Positions 1-9,330 of a stretch of DNA of 64,000 bases are shown in pieces. Both the position numbers and the translations under genes were made by a program. Under the pieces are notes generated by a model, which did no database searches, was not told the DNA's origin, and was given only the letters and a program-made list of their open reading frames with translations. The stretch is from Lamprobacter modestohalophilus (GTDB lineage: Bacteria; Pseudomonadota; Gammaproteobacteria; Chromatiales; Chromatiaceae). How positions within the stretch are numbered: position 1 is the first letter of the stretch; every line of letters starts with the position of its first letter. The DNA lies in NCBI RefSeq assembly GCF_016583905.1, contig NZ_NRRY01000008.1, forward strand, positions 62,001 through 126,000, given 5' to 3'.

Positions 1-707
1 TGATGCTGCAGCCGCAATACCCTATTTGTAGCCGCGAGAGCGGCCAGCGCTTCGAGGTGCTGTCCCGTTGGCGCAGCAAAGACGGCGAGCTGATCATGCC
101 GGGGGAATTCATCCCCGCCGCCGAGCGCAACGGCTTGATCCGCGCCGTCACCGGGGTGGTCATGCGCCAGACGATCCGGCTGTTGAAGGTCTGCCTGGAG
201 CGCGGCGAAGACGATGTCATCATGGCGGTGAATGTCTCCGCCAGTGACCTCGAGGCGCAAAACTTTGCCCATCATCTGATCCAGGATCTGCATACGCTGG
301 ATGTACCACCGGAGATGCTGACGGTCGAGATCACCGAATCGATGCTGCTGCGCATGACCCCAGGCGTCAAGTCCGCGCTTGAGCTACTGGCGCGCAGTGG
401 CATCGGGCTGGCGCTCGACGACTTCGGCACCGGCTTCAGCTCGATGCTCTATCTGCGCGAGCTGCCGATCAGCGAGCTGAAGATCGATCGCGCCTTCATC
501 AAGGGCATCGAGCAGCCGCATGACCGCAACCTGCTCGCCGGCATGATCGCCATGGCCCACTCGATCGGCAAGACCGTTGTCGCCGAAGGCATCGAGACCC
601 AAGCGCAGCTGGAGATTCTGCAGGACCTTGGCTGTGATTGGGGGCAGGGTTTTCTGTGGTCCAAGCCGGTGCCGCCGGCTTTGGCTGCGGATTTTTTTAA
701 GGCTTGA
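1..707 (+). CDS. EAL-domain cyclic-di-GMP phosphodiesterase, 5'-truncated by the window edge
   Basis: The reading frame is open from the left edge and matches the EAL fold from its first strand, so the start codon and any upstream sensory or GGDEF domains lie outside the window. The signature is EVL rather than EAL (in FEVLSRW). The other catalytic positions look intact: NVSA, the ITE glutamate, the DDFGTG loop-6 motif, LKID, VAEGIE and the QG near the end. An active phosphodiesterase hydrolysing c-di-GMP is therefore plausible. A haem oxygenase two genes downstream suggests, as inference, that the missing part may be a bilin-binding phytochrome module. The stop codon lies in a GAGTGGTGA-type repeat and overlaps a TTG that may start the next gene. 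Confidence 0.85.
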   Translation, partial: MLQPQYPICSRESGQRFEVLSRWRSKDGELIMPGEFIPAAERNGLIRAVTGVVMRQTIRLLKVCLERGEDDVIMAVNVSASDLEAQNFAHHLIQDLHTLDVPPEMLTVEITESMLLRMTPGVKSALELLARSGIGLALDDFGTGFSSMLYLRELPISELKIDRAFIKGIEQPHDRNLLAGMIAMAHSIGKTVVAEGIETQAQLEILQDLGCDWGQGFLWSKPVPPALAADFFKA

Positions 708-2233
708 GTGGCGAGTGGTTAGTGGTGAGTAGCGCGCAGCAGCGTCCGCAGCCGTTCGCCAGCCGCCCTTGGTGGAACCGCAATACCCTGTTGCGCGTGC
801 TGGATGATCTGCTCTGGGCGGAGCTGAACCGATTGCGCCCGGGGCAGCTTGGGCTAAGACCGAGCGCAGAGTCCGCTGTAACGACTGAGCGGCGTGGGCC
901 GATGTCTGATGCTGCGCTTCGACCTGATGCCGCGCTCGAGCTGGACAGCCTGGGGCTCGACTCGCTGGAATTTCTGGATATCACGACCCTGATCGCGGTG
1001 CAGTTCCATCTGCAACAGACCGGACTCGACAACCAGCTCCTGCAGCAGCGGCAGCTCGGCGCTTGGGCGCAGATCATCCTCGACAGCCGCGCGCGCTGGG
1101 ATCAAGCGCTGAGCTTTCAGACCTCCGGCTCAACCGGCCAGCCCAAGCTCTGCGCGCATCCAATGCACCGACTTGAGCAAGAGATCCAGTGGTTTGCCGG
1201 ACAGCTCGGCGATCGGCGCCGCGTCTTGAGCGCCGTGCCGGCGCATCACATCTACGGCTTCCTGTTCAACGCCATGCTCCCCGCGCTGCTCGGGATTCCG
1301 GTGCTCGACCTGCGCGCCGGGCTGCCGAGCAGCGCCCTCGCACAGGCGCAACCGGGCGATCTCATCGTCGGTCATCCGGCGTTCTTCGAGCTGGCGACGC
1401 GCGGCGACGGCGCCGTTGCGGACGATGTCATCGCACTGACCTCCACCGCCCCCTGCCCGCCAAGCCTGTGGCAGCAGTTGATCAGTGCCGGCTGCGCTCG
1501 GCTGATCGAGATCTACGGCAGCTCCGAGAACGCCGGCATCGGCGTGCGCGAGGCCGCGGATGTCCCGTTCAGGCTGCTGCCCCATTGGTCGCGCGCCAGC
1601 AAGACAACCGACCGCCTGCAGCCTGTTGATACGACGACCGAAGGTCAATCAAATCGCGTCGAAAAGGATGTGGATACCACGACGGTTTCGGCATCGGCCT
1701 CGGATACTGATACGGCTTCGGTCACGGATGCAGTGTCGGCCTTGGATACTGATGCGGCTTCGGCTTCAGATGCTGATTCGGTCTCGGAAACGGCTGCGGC
1801 TGCCAATACGGATATGGCTGCGACCGCAGCTGCGTCCGGTTTCCTGACACAGGTCGAGCTACAAGATCATCTCGATTGGCTGGACCACGAGCGCTTCTAT
1901 GTCCTCAGACGCCGCGATGGCGCGGTGCAGATCGGCGGGGTCAATGTCTTCCCGCAACGCATCGAGCGGCTGCTCTGCACGCATCCAGAGGTGGCCGAGG
2001 CGGCCGTCCGCCAAGCCAGCGCAGAGCAAGGTGGTCGACTCAAGGCCTTCGTAGTGCCAGTCATCGACTGCGTCGACCCTGCAGCACTCGCAGAGCGCCT
2101 GGACGCCTGGCTCGCCAGCCGTCTTACCGCACTGGAGCAGCCACGGGCCATCCAGATCGGCAGGCAGCTACCACGCTCAGCCGCCGGCAAGCTGATCGAC
2201 TGGCCTGCTGAGGTGTATTCAGAGTCCCGCTAG
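704..2233 (+). CDS. ACP-like domain fused to an AMP-binding (acyl/aryl-CoA ligase-like) domain
   Basis: Residues ~30-128 resemble an acyl carrier protein with the phosphopantetheine motif LGLDSLE (Ser87). Adenylation motifs follow: TSGSTGQPK (~140-148), EIYGSSENAG (~269), GGVNVFP and the C-terminal AAGKL lysine region. The usual N-terminal ~150 residues of an adenylating enzyme are absent; the carrier domain occupies that place, as in some short aryl-polyene or PaaK-like ligases. Residues ~303-379 form a Ser/Ala/Thr/Asp-rich insert coded by degenerate repeats, just where the small C-terminal domain should begin. The TTG start at 704 falls inside an intergenic-type repeat, so the true start may be a GTG slightly downstream. 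The substrate cannot be told. The neighbour is a haem oxygenase. Confidence 0.7.
   Translation: MSGEWLVVSSAQQRPQPFASRPWWNRNTLLRVLDDLLWAELNRLRPGQLGLRPSAESAVTTERRGPMSDAALRPDAALELDSLGLDSLEFLDITTLIAVQFHLQQTGLDNQLLQQRQLGAWAQIILDSRARWDQALSFQTSGSTGQPKLCAHPMHRLEQEIQWFAGQLGDRRRVLSAVPAHHIYGFLFNAMLPALLGIPVLDLRAGLPSSALAQAQPGDLIVGHPAFFELATRGDGAVADDVIALTSTAPCPPSLWQQLISAGCARLIEIYGSSENAGIGVREAADVPFRLLPHWSRASKTTDRLQPVDTTTEGQSNRVEKDVDTTTVSASASDTDTASVTDAVSALDTDAASASDADSVSETAAAANTDMAATAAASGFLTQVELQDHLDWLDHERFYVLRRRDGAVQIGGVNVFPQRIERLLCTHPEVAEAAVRQASAEQGGRLKAFVVPVIDCVDPAALAERLDAWLASRLTALEQPRAIQIGRQLPRSAAGKLIDWPAEVYSESR
1610..1838 (+). repeat. Degenerate in-frame repeat tract inside the ligase gene
   Basis: Recurring units of the type tcggc(c/t)tcggatactgat encode a Ser/Ala/Thr/Asp-rich run between two conserved blocks of the adenylation domain. 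The unit lengths preserve frame. No similar segment is expected in the family. Confidence 0.7.
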
Positions 2234-2263
2234 GCCGCCGCCCGAGCACGCGGGCAGGCGCCG

Positions 2264-3031
2264 ATGACAAACCCTCAGCGTACTCAGCATCAACAACAGG
2301 ACCGCAGAGTGAGCGTGACCAAGCCCCAACACAGCAGCCTCCATCAGCGACTGAAGGCCAACACCACGGCTTGGCACAGCCGGCTCGACAGCACACCAGG
2401 CTTACGCCAGCTCATCCGCCCGGAGTTGACGCTGACGCAGTACGTTGCGGCGCTGCAGGGCCTGTTGGATGCGCACCGCCGGGTAGAGCACCAGCTCCAG
2501 CAGCTTGCCGACGACCATCCTGGCATCTGTCCAAATGGGCTGCCTGCCTATCGCCCACGGGTTCCGGCGCTGCTATCGGACCTCAGCCGACTCGCAAGCA
2601 AGACCGACCCAACACGCACGAGCACGAGCACGACCGCGCCCATCAGCGCGCCCCCGGCCATCCGATCCGCGCCAGAGCCAGCGCAGTCGCAGCAATCGCC
2701 GACGGCATCCGCGCTCGCCAGCGCTCATTCAGTGGTGCTAGCTCAGGCGCGGTACCTTGGCATGCGCTATGTCCTCGAGGGCGCAACCCAAGGCGGCAAG
2801 ATGATCTCGGCCCGGGTCACAGCGCAATTGCCGCAGTTGCTCACCGAGCAGGCTTGTGCCTACTGGACACTGCTCGACGCCGCAAGCACCGATTGGACCG
2901 CGCTGGCCCGCTCGCTCGCTCGTCCAGCCGAGGACGCCGCAGAGTTAGCCGCCATCACTGCAGGTGCTGTGCACGCGTACCAATGTTTCCTCGACACCTT
3001 CGATCCATCGACGAACCCCACAGTGTCCTAG
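2264..3031 (+). CDS. Biliverdin-producing haem oxygenase (HO-1/BphO superfamily)
   Basis: This cytoplasmic enzyme class opens haem to biliverdin, CO and iron, often to supply chromophore to a bacteriophytochrome. The proximal haem ligand is likely His38 in KANTTAWHSRLD. The distal-helix glycine motif appears as YVLEGATQGGKMI (~169-181), close to the family LEGSTLGG pattern. Residues ~112-153, between the two halves of the fold, are a Ser/Thr/Pro/Ala-rich insert coded by repetitive DNA and not expected in the family, making the protein longer than the usual ~200 residues. A GTG ~45 bases downstream is an alternative start. It lies 30 bases after the ligase gene, so co-transcription is likely. 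Confidence 0.8.
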   Translation: MTNPQRTQHQQQDRRVSVTKPQHSSLHQRLKANTTAWHSRLDSTPGLRQLIRPELTLTQYVAALQGLLDAHRRVEHQLQQLADDHPGICPNGLPAYRPRVPALLSDLSRLASKTDPTRTSTSTTAPISAPPAIRSAPEPAQSQQSPTASALASAHSVVLAQARYLGMRYVLEGATQGGKMISARVTAQLPQLLTEQACAYWTLLDAASTDWTALARSLARPAEDAAELAAITAGAVHAYQCFLDTFDPSTNPTVS

Positions 3032-3131
3032 CACAAAGGGCCAGCTCAGCTGGATCACGATGAACATCCTTACGCACCAGCACCAGTGCCCGCAAGCACC
3101 GCGGATTCAGCGCGCCTCACCCGTCCCACTT

Positions 3132-3171
3132 CACTCACCACTCACCACTCACCACTCGCCACTCCTCACCC
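3132..3171. repeat. GAGTGGTGA-type tandem repeat at the zwf 3' end
   Basis: Four to five degenerate 9-base units, read on the minus strand as GAGTGGTGA, overlap the last codons and stop of zwf. The same unit occurs at 705-728 and 56291-56309, each time at a stop codon. Confidence 0.75.
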
Positions 3172-4641
3172 ATCCAAATCATTCCGCCAATCCTGATCCT
3201 CCTTGTCGAACAACCGCGTCGCCTCAGCCGGCCCCCAGGAGCCAGCGGGGTAGGTGTGAATGAAGTCGCGCTCAGTGGCCCAGAGCTTGAGCACCGGATC
3301 AACGATGCGCCAGGCGTAGTTGACCTCATCGTAGCGTAGGAACAGCGAATGGTCGCCTTCGATGGCATCTAGCAGCAGCGCCTCATAGGCATCGATCTGC
3401 TCGCTGCCAATGTGGCAGGTGTTGGCGTCCAGATGCTCGGTGACGGTGCGCATCTCGAGCCCAGCCTGCTTCACCTGTAGCTCCATACGGATGCACTCGT
3501 TCGGCTGGATGTTGATCATCAGCCAGTTCGGCTTCAGCCGCTCGATCGGGGTGTCCTTGAACAACTGCTGCGGCGGATGCCGGAAGCGGATGCTCACCAG
3601 CGAGTTGGTCTCGCCCATGCGCTTGCCGGTGCGCAGGTAGAAGGGCACGTTGCGCCAGCGCCAGTTGTCGATGTAGAGCTTGAGCGCGGCATAGGTCTCG
3701 GTCGCGCTCTGCGGATCGACGCCCGGTTCGTCGAGATAACCCGGAACTCGCTCGCCATCGACCTCGCCGGCCCGGTACTGGGCGCGGAAGGCTTGGGCAT
3801 GCACCGCTTGGCGGCTGATCGGCCGGATCGAGCGTAGCACCTTGACCTTCTCATCGCGCAACGCCTCGGCATCCAGACTCGGCGGCGGTTCCATCGCTAC
3901 CAGCGTCAACAGCTGCAGCAGATGGCTCTGGATCATGTCGCGCAGCGCTCCGACCCCATCGTAAAAGCCGGCCCGCGAGCCGATGCCACGCGCCTCGGCA
4001 TGGGTGATCTGCACATGATCGATGTAGTTGCGATTCCAAAGGGGCTCGAGCAACAGGTTGGCGAAGCGGAACACCAGCACGTTCTGCACGGTGCTCTTGC
4101 CCAGGTAGTGATCGATGCGGTAGATCTGCTCTTCATCGAAATGCCGGCGCAGTTGCTGATCGAGGATCTCGGCGCTCTCCAGGTCGTAGCCAAAGGGCTT
4201 CTCGACCACTAGGCGCGCCCAACCGTCGTCTTGCTGGTTGAGCCCCTGCGCGGCCAGACCGTCAACCGTGTTACCGTATTGACCTGGCGCGATGGCCAGG
4301 TAAAAGATCAGGTTACGCGGAAAGCCTTCGTCACCCCGCAGCCGCTGCGCCAGCCGCTCGAAGCCGGCAGCGTCAGTGAGATCCCCTTCAACGAAGTAGA
4401 AACGCTCCTGCAGGCGCTGCAGCGCGGATTCATCAAGCGTGCCACGCGCTGACTGCTTGACCCAATCGCGCACCCCATCGCGCCAATGCGCATCAGACCA
4501 ATCGCGCCGGCCAAAGCCGATCACCCGCATCGAAGGGGTCAGATGGCCCGCCAGCTCCAGGTGGTAGAGCGCCGGAATCAGCTTGATCTGGGCCAGATTT
4601 CCGGTCGAGCCAAAGATCACCAGTGTGCAATCGTCCCGCAT
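3166..4641 (-). CDS. zwf: Glucose-6-phosphate 1-dehydrogenase
   Basis: It oxidises glucose 6-phosphate to 6-phosphogluconolactone with NADP+, the entry to the oxidative pentose phosphate pathway. At 491 residues it has the family length. The N-terminal nucleotide-binding loop reads [16 protein letters not shown], a variant of the usual GxxGDLxxRKL. The substrate/catalytic signature RIDHYLGK is intact and is followed by [16 protein letters not shown] is also present. It is divergently oriented from glgA across 67-79 bases, so the two carbon-storage/oxidation genes may share a control region. The 3' end runs into a 9-base repeat array. Confidence 0.95.
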   Translation of the reverse strand: MRDDCTLVIFGSTGNLAQIKLIPALYHLELAGHLTPSMRVIGFGRRDWSDAHWRDGVRDWVKQSARGTLDESALQRLQERFYFVEGDLTDAAGFERLAQRLRGDEGFPRNLIFYLAIAPGQYGNTVDGLAAQGLNQQDDGWARLVVEKPFGYDLESAEILDQQLRRHFDEEQIYRIDHYLGKSTVQNVLVFRFANLLLEPLWNRNYIDHVQITHAEARGIGSRAGFYDGVGALRDMIQSHLLQLLTLVAMEPPPSLDAEALRDEKVKVLRSIRPISRQAVHAQAFRAQYRAGEVDGERVPGYLDEPGVDPQSATETYAALKLYIDNWRWRNVPFYLRTGKRMGETNSLVSIRFRHPPQQLFKDTPIERLKPNWLMINIQPNECIRMELQVKQAGLEMRTVTEHLDANTCHIGSEQIDAYEALLLDAIEGDHSLFLRYDEVNYAWRIVDPVLKLWATERDFIHTYPAGSWGPAEATRLFDKEDQDWRNDLDG

Positions 4642-4720
4642 CAGGTTCTCCTAGAGTCAAGAGTTTTGTGCTAGTTTCAGTTGGAGAGCCCCATCAACAA
4701 CACAAGCGTTGGACCCGCCC

Positions 4721-6232
4721 ATGCCCCTTTCTGTCGCTCCCGGTGGCCAAGCCGTACTGTTCGCCAGCAGCGAAGCGCACCCATTGATCAAGACTGGCGG
4801 CCTCGCCGACGTCGCTGCCAGCCTGCCAATGGCGCTGCGCGAGCTCGGCCATGATGCGAGGCTCATCATACCCGCCTATCCGCAAGCCAAACGGCTGGTG
4901 CGTGAATTGCGCGTGCTCAGCGATGTGGGGCTGAAAGGCACCCAGGGCCCCGTCTCCTTGCTCGGCGGCCTCTTGCCAGACCGCGATCTTCCGGTTTACC
5001 TGGTCGAAGCACCCGCCTATTTCTGTCGCGAAGGCAATCCGTATACCGATGTCAGCGGCCGTGACTGGGGCGACAATCCTGAACGATTCCTGCTCTTTGC
5101 CCGTGTTTTAGCTCGGGTCGCGCTTGGGCTGCCGACCATCGACTGGCGCCCCGACGTACTGCATTGTAACGATTGGCAAACAGGCCTCGCGCCCGTCTTC
5201 CTGAGTCGCTATGAGGAACGACCGGCAACCGTGTTCACGGTCCACAATCTCGCCTACCAAGGGGTCTTCGATCGCGCGACCTTCGATCGGCTGGGCCTGC
5301 CCCCCGCGCTCTGGTCGATCGGTGGCGTCGAGTTCCATCAGCGCATGTCCTTCTTAAAAGGTGGCATCGCCTTCTCCGACCGAACCAACACCGTCAGCCC
5401 GACCTACGCCGAGGAGGTTCGCACCGCCGAGTACGGCTGTGGTCTCGATGGCCTGCTGCGACAGCTTGGAAGCCGCTTCCGCGGCATCTTGAACGGGATC
5501 GATTATCGGACCTGGGACCCGCTGCACGACGCCAGTCTGGCGCAGAACTACGATCTCGACAGCCTCGAGCTCAAGGCCGCGAATAAGCATGAGCTGCAAC
5601 GCCACTTTGATCTGCCACACGATGAGCACAGCCTGGTGCTGGGCCATATCGGCCGCCTGGTCGAGCAGAAAGGGGTCGACATGATCCTTGACCTGGTCCC
5701 GCGCCTGCTCGAGCGAGGCAACATCCAACTCGTGGTGCAGGGCGAAGGCGATCGTGTCTTGGAACAACGTCTGCTGGAGCATGCCGCTCAGCACCCAAGT
5801 CACTTGAGCGTGCGGATCGGTTATGACGAGGCGCGCGCACATTTGATCGAGGCCGGCAGCGATCTGTTCTTGATGCCCTCTCGCTTCGAGCCTTGCGGGC
5901 TAAACCAGATGTACAGCCTGCGCTACGGAACGGTGCCCATCGTGCGCCGCACCGGCGGACTCGCCGACACCGTGGTTGACACCACGCCGGACAGCCTCGC
6001 CAGCAATGATGCGACCGGTTTTCTGTTCGATGACGCGGATGCCGACGCGCTCTGGGGCGCCATCGAGCGCGCCCTCAGGCTCCATCGTGAGGAGCCCGCA
6101 ACCTGGCGCCGCTTGGTGCAGAATGGGATGACAAGGGATCTGAGCTGGCAGGCCAGCGCCAACTACTACCAGGCCTTTTACGAAGAGGCGCTCGAGTCGA
6201 GAGCGCAGCAGGCGGTCGCGCTTTCCGCCTAA
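4721..6232 (+). CDS. glgA: Glycogen synthase (ADP-glucose type)
   Basis: A GT5-family retaining transferase that extends alpha-1,4-glucan from ADP-glucose. The N-terminal KTGGLADV sugar-nucleotide motif is present, HNLAYQGVF lies mid-domain, and the C-terminal half carries SRFEPCGLNQMYSLRYGT with the catalytic glutamate, followed by RRTGGLADTV. The length (~503 residues) is slightly above the bacterial norm. The ATG at 4721 is preferred; an in-frame TTG at 4709 adds four residues. A REP-like repeat starts nine bases after the stop. In a Calvin-cycle autotroph this fits storage of fixed carbon. Confidence 0.95.
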   Translation: MPLSVAPGGQAVLFASSEAHPLIKTGGLADVAASLPMALRELGHDARLIIPAYPQAKRLVRELRVLSDVGLKGTQGPVSLLGGLLPDRDLPVYLVEAPAYFCREGNPYTDVSGRDWGDNPERFLLFARVLARVALGLPTIDWRPDVLHCNDWQTGLAPVFLSRYEERPATVFTVHNLAYQGVFDRATFDRLGLPPALWSIGGVEFHQRMSFLKGGIAFSDRTNTVSPTYAEEVRTAEYGCGLDGLLRQLGSRFRGILNGIDYRTWDPLHDASLAQNYDLDSLELKAANKHELQRHFDLPHDEHSLVLGHIGRLVEQKGVDMILDLVPRLLERGNIQLVVQGEGDRVLEQRLLEHAAQHPSHLSVRIGYDEARAHLIEAGSDLFLMPSRFEPCGLNQMYSLRYGTVPIVRRTGGLADTVVDTTPDSLASNDATGFLFDDADADALWGAIERALRLHREEPATWRRLVQNGMTRDLSWQASANYYQAFYEEALESRAQQAVALSA

Positions 6233-6240
6233 ACAATCAT

Positions 6241-6284
6241 GGCGCGGCGCCACGCCAGACAATGAATCGCGTGAGATTCACGTT
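6241..6284 (+). repeat. REP-like intergenic element, copy 1
   Basis: About 44 bases with a GC-rich GGCGCGGCGCC head and a GAATC-GCGTGA-GATTC hairpin, nine bases after the glgA stop. It matches four other copies in this window and could act as a terminator or mRNA-stabilising structure. Confidence 0.75.
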
Positions 6285-6290
6285 CATTGC

Positions 6291-6671
6291 TCAAGCCGCC
6301 TGTGCCGGGATCTGATGCCCGAGTCGAATCACGTCATTGTTCTCGTCGCAGTAGACCAGCGTTGGCTCAAAGTGTGCCGCTTCCTGCTCGCCCATCCCGG
6401 CATAACAGCAGATGATCAGCCGGTCGCCGGGACTGGCCTTGTGTGCCGCGGCGCCGTTGACAGAGATGACCCGCGAGCCAGCCTCGGCACGGATCGCATA
6501 GGTACTAAAGCGCTCGCCATTGGCCACGTTATAGATATGGAGTTGCTCATATTCGCGGATGCCGGCCTGACGCATCAGGTTCTCGTCGATGGCGCAGGAG
6601 CCCTCGTAATCGAGCTCGGCCTGCGTCACGCAGACGCGATGTAGCTTGCACTTAAGCAGAGTCAGTTGCAT
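6291..6671 (-). CDS. panD: Aspartate 1-decarboxylase (pyruvoyl enzyme precursor)
   Basis: It makes beta-alanine from L-aspartate for pantothenate synthesis. The 126-residue proenzyme starts [12 protein letters not shown]. The self-processing site is YEGSCAID, with cleavage expected between Gly24 and Ser25 to generate the pyruvoyl group. NGAAAHK and the Tyr/Asn-rich later motifs fit the family. It is the last gene of pcnB-folK-panB-panC-panD, but 192 bases separate it from panC with no recognisable feature, so it may have its own promoter. Confidence 0.95.
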   Translation of the reverse strand: MQLTLLKCKLHRVCVTQAELDYEGSCAIDENLMRQAGIREYEQLHIYNVANGERFSTYAIRAEAGSRVISVNGAAAHKASPGDRLIICCYAGMGEQEAAHFEPTLVYCDENNDVIRLGHQIPAQAA

Positions 6672-6863
6672 CGGTAGTCGTCTCCCGGGGCAGCCGCGAT
6701 CAACCATGCTGCTGCCCTCTCGGTAATTAGGTGACCGGGCGGAGGCCATTACAATTCGTCGTCAAGATGGGGGCATGCTCGCACCGGCAGTTGAGCCTGG
6801 CAAGCCTCTCTGCTGAGCGATCCATCGTGATGGGTCTCGTACATGCTGCAGCGCAGCAATCCG

Positions 6864-7775
6864 TTAGGGTCTCAGATCCTGGGCCAGCTCGGCAAGTGGC
6901 ACATCGAGATCGCAGGCAAGATTGTCGATCAGTCGCGCCCGGCCGAGCTGCGCAGCGGCAAGTATCATCAAGGCCCGATCCTCTGCTGTGCCCGCGCCTA
7001 GCTGGGTATCGGGCTCAGGCTCGGCAAGGTCAGCACGGCGCCGGACGCTGACATAATCCGGCTCGAAACCGGCCGCGACCAGGGCGCTCTGGGCATCCTG
7101 CTCCACCTCAGCGAAGTTGGCACCAGAGCGCAAACGCGCTGCAGCGGTGATCAGGCTCGCCCGCAACCGCGGCGCTAGCGCTCGCTCAGCAGCGCTGAGA
7201 TAGCCGTTGCGCGAACTCATCGCCAGCCCGTCTGGCTCGCGCACGATGGGCGCCCCCACCACCTCGACCGGTAGATTGAGATCCTCGACCATGCGCCGGA
7301 TCACGAGTAGCTGTTGGAAATCCTTCTCGCCGAAGATCGCCACCTCCGGCTGAACCATATTGAAGAGTTTGGCGACCACGGTCGCGACGCCGCGAAAATG
7401 ACCTGGCCGACTCGCGCCGCACAGCTGATCAGAGAGACCAGGCACCTCGACAAAGGTCTGCTGATCGCGCCCGCGCGGATAGACCTCAGCATCAGCCGGC
7501 GCAAAGAGTAGATCACAGCCCGCGTCGCGGAGCATGTCGGAGTCGCGCTCCAGGGTACGCGGATAGGCGGCGAAATCCTCGCCAGCACCAAACTGCAGCG
7601 GGTTCACAAACACCGTCGCGACGACGCGATCGGCCGCTTCAGAGGCCGCACGAATCAACGAGAGATGGCCGGCATGCAGGTTGCCCATGGTCGGCACCAG
7701 CCCGACCCTCAAGCCTGCCTGGCGCCATTCCGCGCGCTGCCGCCGCAGCGCCCGCAGTTGATCGAGAAATTGCAT
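6864..7775 (-). CDS. panC: Pantothenate synthetase
   Basis: ATP-dependent condensation of pantoate with beta-alanine in the cytoplasm. Family signatures are visible: the nucleotidylyl-transferase PTMGNLHAGHLSL at the N-terminus, FGEKDFQQL mid-protein and MSSRNGYLS. The length of 303 residues is slightly above the usual ~280 because of a Glu/Asp/Ala-rich stretch near residue 255. The start lies 11 bases after the panB stop, indicating an operon. Confidence 0.95.
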   Translation of the reverse strand: MQFLDQLRALRRQRAEWRQAGLRVGLVPTMGNLHAGHLSLIRAASEAADRVVATVFVNPLQFGAGEDFAAYPRTLERDSDMLRDAGCDLLFAPADAEVYPRGRDQQTFVEVPGLSDQLCGASRPGHFRGVATVVAKLFNMVQPEVAIFGEKDFQQLLVIRRMVEDLNLPVEVVGAPIVREPDGLAMSSRNGYLSAAERALAPRLRASLITAAARLRSGANFAEVEQDAQSALVAAGFEPDYVSVRRRADLAEPEPDTQLGAGTAEDRALMILAAAQLGRARLIDNLACDLDVPLAELAQDLRP

Positions 7776-7786
7776 GGGCTTGGACC

Positions 7787-8650
7787 TCAGGCCAAGGTGT
7801 GCTCGGGCGCAGGAAAGGCGCCGGATTTCACCGCCTCGACATAGCCCTTGATCGCGGCTTCGATGCCGAACGCGACGCCGCTGCCGTCGCTTGCGTCAAC
7901 ACTGGCAGACCCTGCAACAGCGACGGACGCGAGCTCGGCGAGAAAATTCTTACTGAAGCGCGGCGCGGCTCCGGGCGTGAGCCCGAGCACATCATGCAGC
8001 ACCAGCACCTGCCCATCGCAGCGGTTGCCAGCGCCGATGCCAATCACCGGAATCCTGAGCCGCTGCGCCAGCGCTGCCGCAAGCGCGCTCGGCACACACT
8101 CCAGAATCAGCAACGAGGCGCCCGCATCCTGCAGCGCCAACGCCTCGGTCTCGATCCGCTCGGCATCGGCGGCCTCGCGACCCTGAACACGGTAGCCACC
8201 GAGCTGGTGCACCGATTGCGGTAGCAGCCCCAAATGCGCGCAGACCGGGGCACCGAACGCGGTCAAACGGGCGACGGTCTCCACCAGTGGCTCACCGCCT
8301 TCGAGCTTGACCATGGCCGCGCCCCCTTCGCCCATCAAGCGGGCCGCCGCCGCCACCGCCCGCTCTGGCGTTGCATAGCTCATAAACGGCATATCGGCGA
8401 TGACCAGGCTACGCTCGGCCGCTCGAGTGACACAACGGCTGTGGTAGACCATCTGATCCAAGGTCACTGGCACGGTCGTCGGTTGCCCCTGGATGACCAT
8501 GCCCAGCGAGTCTCCCACCAACAACACCTCGACCCCAGACCGCTCTAAGACCCTGGCAAAGGCAGCGTCATAACAGGTCAGGCAGGCGATGCGCTCGCCA
8601 CGCTGCTTGAGCGCGCGCAGGCTCGTCGTGGTAATCGTTCTCGCTGACAT
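7787..8650 (-). CDS. panB: 3-methyl-2-oxobutanoate hydroxymethyltransferase
   Basis: It transfers a hydroxymethyl group from methylene-tetrahydrofolate to ketoisovalerate, the first committed step to pantoate. Conserved blocks include LTCYDAAFAR, LLVGDSLGM with Mg-binding Asp, KLEGG and GIGAGNRCDGQVLV. The start at 8650 (MSARTITTTSLRAL) fits the family better than an upstream GTG/ATG at 8668. It sits between folK and panC on the minus strand. folK supports the folate cofactor used here, which explains the conserved pairing. Confidence 0.95.
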   Translation of the reverse strand: MSARTITTTSLRALKQRGERIACLTCYDAAFARVLERSGVEVLLVGDSLGMVIQGQPTTVPVTLDQMVYHSRCVTRAAERSLVIADMPFMSYATPERAVAAAARLMGEGGAAMVKLEGGEPLVETVARLTAFGAPVCAHLGLLPQSVHQLGGYRVQGREAADAERIETEALALQDAGASLLILECVPSALAAALAQRLRIPVIGIGAGNRCDGQVLVLHDVLGLTPGAAPRFSKNFLAELASVAVAGSASVDASDGSGVAFGIEAAIKGYVEAVKSGAFPAPEHTLA

Positions 8651-8721
8651 CGAACTCAGGGGCTCCAAAACGGGCAGATGCGGAAAAAACAGCGGCCGAG
8701 CGGATCACTCGGCGCACACCC

Positions 8722-9330
8722 TCAACGCTGGCCTGTGGCAGCGCCTCGCAGCCTGGGTAACGCAACGCCGCCAAAGGCCCCCACGACGGCATCACCCGGG
8801 TCGCCGGCGCACAGCCGAACCATGGTGTCGGCCTCATCGGCAACCGCGGCGAGCAGATCATCCAAGCGGCCCTGACCGGGGATCTCGAGCCCTGGCGGAG
8901 CAATCTCGGCCAGCGGCCCCAGGACGAAGGCCCGACAGTGCATCTGTGGATGCGGAACGCACAGCTGTGGCAGCGCCAGCACCTGCTCACCGATGAGTAG
9001 GATATCGAGATCCAAGGTGCGCGGACCCCAGCGCTGGCCGTTACGGATGCGGCCGTGCTGACACTCGATCTGCTGCAACGCCGCCAACAGCACCAGCGGC
9101 TCGAGCTGGGTGTCGAGCTGCACAACCGCATTGATGAAGTCAGGCTGATCCGCTGGGCCAACGGGCAAGGTTCGATACAGCGACGACACCGCCGTCACCT
9201 CAGATCTGGGCAAGGTCTGCAACTGCAGCAGGGCTTGCTCGACTTGGCGGCGGGGATCGCTGAGATTGGCCCCGAGCCCAAGGTAGACCGGCACGCACGG
9301 CGCCAATGCGTCCCTGGACGATTTAGTCAT
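8722..9330 (-). CDS. folK: 6-hydroxymethyl-7,8-dihydropterin pyrophosphokinase
   Basis: It catalyses ATP-dependent pyrophosphorylation of hydroxymethyl-dihydropterin in folate synthesis. The start MTKSSRDALAPCVPVYLGLGAN is placed at 9330, where the frame first matches the family and overlaps the pcnB stop by 8 bases. The signature RWGPRTLDLDILL and the later PHPQMHCRAF block are intact. A C-terminal extension of ~35 residues (after GRLDDLLAAV) has no obvious motif. Translational coupling to pcnB is likely. Confidence 0.93.
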   Translation of the reverse strand: MTKSSRDALAPCVPVYLGLGANLSDPRRQVEQALLQLQTLPRSEVTAVSSLYRTLPVGPADQPDFINAVVQLDTQLEPLVLLAALQQIECQHGRIRNGQRWGPRTLDLDILLIGEQVLALPQLCVPHPQMHCRAFVLGPLAEIAPPGLEIPGQGRLDDLLAAVADEADTMVRLCAGDPGDAVVGAFGGVALPRLRGAATGQR

